A stretch of DNA of 7,384 nt. Origin: Planctomycetales bacterium. GTDB lineage: Bacteria; Planctomycetota; Planctomycetia; Pirellulales; Thermoguttaceae. The stretch is from positions 1 through 7,384 of the forward strand of contig SKJM01000552.1 of NCBI GenBank assembly GCA_007122045.1. Direction: 5' to 3'. Shown here one piece after another: positions 6,672 to 7,384 of the stretch. Below the pieces are notes generated by a model, which was given only the letters and a program-made list of their open reading frames with translations, did no database searches and was not told the DNA's origin. The translations under genes were made by a program, and so were the position numbers. Positions within the stretch are counted from its first letter, which is position 1. Each line of letters opens with the position of its first letter.

Positions 6672-7384
6672 ATGGAACCGACCGACACACGGAGGGAACC
6701 CGAACGCGAATCGAAGCTCGTCGCCGCCATCGACGTGGGCTCGAACGCCCTGCGCATGGCCGTTGCCGAGGTGCTCCCCAACGGCGAGTTCGAGGTCCTC
6801 GAGCGGCTCCAGCGCGCCGTGCGCCTGGGGCAGGACGCCTTCCGGCGCGGGCGGCTGGGCGGCCAGAGCATGCGGGCCGCGGTGAGCGTGCTGCAAGATT
6901 TCCGGCAGGTGCTCCGCCTGTACGACGTGGGCCAGTTGCGCGCCGTGGCCACCAGCGCCGTGCGCGAGGCCAGCAACGCCGATACCTTCCTCGACCGCGT
7001 CTTCATGGCCACGGCCCTGCAGCTCGAGGTGATCGGCACCTCGGAGGAAAGCCGCCTGACGGTCTCGGCGGTGCGCCGCGCCGTGGGCGACGCCCTGGAG
7101 GTCAACCGCGGCGTGAGCCTCATCGCCGACGTCGGCGGCGGCAGCACCCTGCTGACGCTGCTCGAGGAAGGCGAGATTGTCAGTTCCCAAGGGCTGCGAC
7201 TGGGCTCCATCTGGCTGCAAGAGATGCTTTCGACCAGCGAGGAATCGCCCGAGCGGTCGGCGGAACTGCTCCGGCACCATATTTGGAACGCCCTGAGCAC
7301 GGCGCCCACCGCGCCCCCGCTGGAGCGCGTCGACTCGTTCATCGCCGTCGGCGGCGACGCCCGGTTCGCCGCCCGCGAAGTCGG
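6672..7384 (+). CDS. Ppx/GppA family phosphatase (exopolyphosphatase-like), 3' truncated by window end
   Basis: The ATG at 6672 opens a frame that stays open to the end of the window, giving 237 complete codons of a gene whose family is usually 300-520 residues. The sugar-kinase/actin-like fold is clear. Phosphate-1 motif AIDVGSNALRM is at 19-29, VATSAVREASN at 92-102, the catalytic-Glu region GTSEESRL at 122-129 (E125/E126, equivalent to the GVEEARL motif of E. coli PPX), phosphate-2 motif IADVGGGSTLL at 151-161, GLRLGS at 174-179 and AVGGDARF at 225-232. These enzymes hydrolyse terminal phosphate from polyphosphate, or from guanosine pentaphosphate; sequence alone does not decide which. Pairing with a CHAD gene 2 nt upstream favours polyphosphate. 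The ribosome binding site is modest (GGGAAAG, 6659-6665, overlapping the end of the CHAD gene), in line with translational coupling. Confidence 0.92.
   Translation, partial: MEPTDTRREPERESKLVAAIDVGSNALRMAVAEVLPNGEFEVLERLQRAVRLGQDAFRRGRLGGQSMRAAVSVLQDFRQVLRLYDVGQLRAVATSAVREASNADTFLDRVFMATALQLEVIGTSEESRLTVSAVRRAVGDALEVNRGVSLIADVGGGSTLLTLLEEGEIVSSQGLRLGSIWLQEMLSTSEESPERSAELLRHHIWNALSTAPTAPPLERVDSFIAVGGDARFAAREV

Noticed and set aside
6359..7342. Minus-strand open frames opposite the Ppx/GppA gene
   Set aside because: Ser/Arg-rich shadow of the plus-strand gene, which carries all expected phosphate-binding motifs.

Overview
The window is G+C-rich DNA (roughly two thirds G+C by eye) with five convincing protein genes, no RNA genes and no transposase. 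Its flavour suggests an environmental planctomycete-like bacterium. The reasons are a Tat-exported polysaccharide-lyase-like propeller, a secreted glycosidase-like propeller, TATAAT-type -10 boxes standing out in G+C-rich spacers, and dispersed palindromic repeats of a kind I associate with such genomes. The taxonomic guess is inference only.

Layout, left to right. (i) 1-181 is a non-coding leader with a perfect TATAAT near its start. (ii) 182-1420 (+) encodes a Tat-signal protein of the oligogalacturonate-lyase (PL22) beta-propeller type. (iii) 1432-3132 (-) converges on it with only 11 nt between the stop codons. It encodes a 566-residue protein that I do not recognise, with an internally duplicated W-x2-TP/DL motif and a CPLC/aromatic/acidic module. 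(iv) 3133-3409 is the divergent spacer between that gene and the next. It is mostly filled by a two-armed inverted repeat resembling a REPIN (two REP-like units head to head), followed by a good -10 box. (v) 3410-5368 (+) encodes a secreted protein with an N-terminal jelly-roll-like domain, a five-bladed-propeller glycosidase-like domain and a C-terminal beta-rich domain. (vi) 5369-5568 holds a third, solo copy of the same repeat unit and an AT-rich -10-like box. (vii) 5569-6669 (+) encodes a CHAD-domain protein, followed 2 nt later by (viii) 6672-7384 (+), the 5' part of a Ppx/GppA-family phosphatase that runs off the window.

Two functional themes appear. The genes at 182 and 3410 look like exported carbohydrate-active proteins acting on acidic or plant/algal polysaccharide fragments. 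They are separated by an opposing gene and need not form one operon. The CHAD-Ppx pair is almost certainly one transcription unit and points to inorganic polyphosphate binding and turnover. The most unusual items are the repeat unit, present three times always just upstream of a gene start, and the uncharacterised 566-residue protein. I see no obvious defence or mobile system here.
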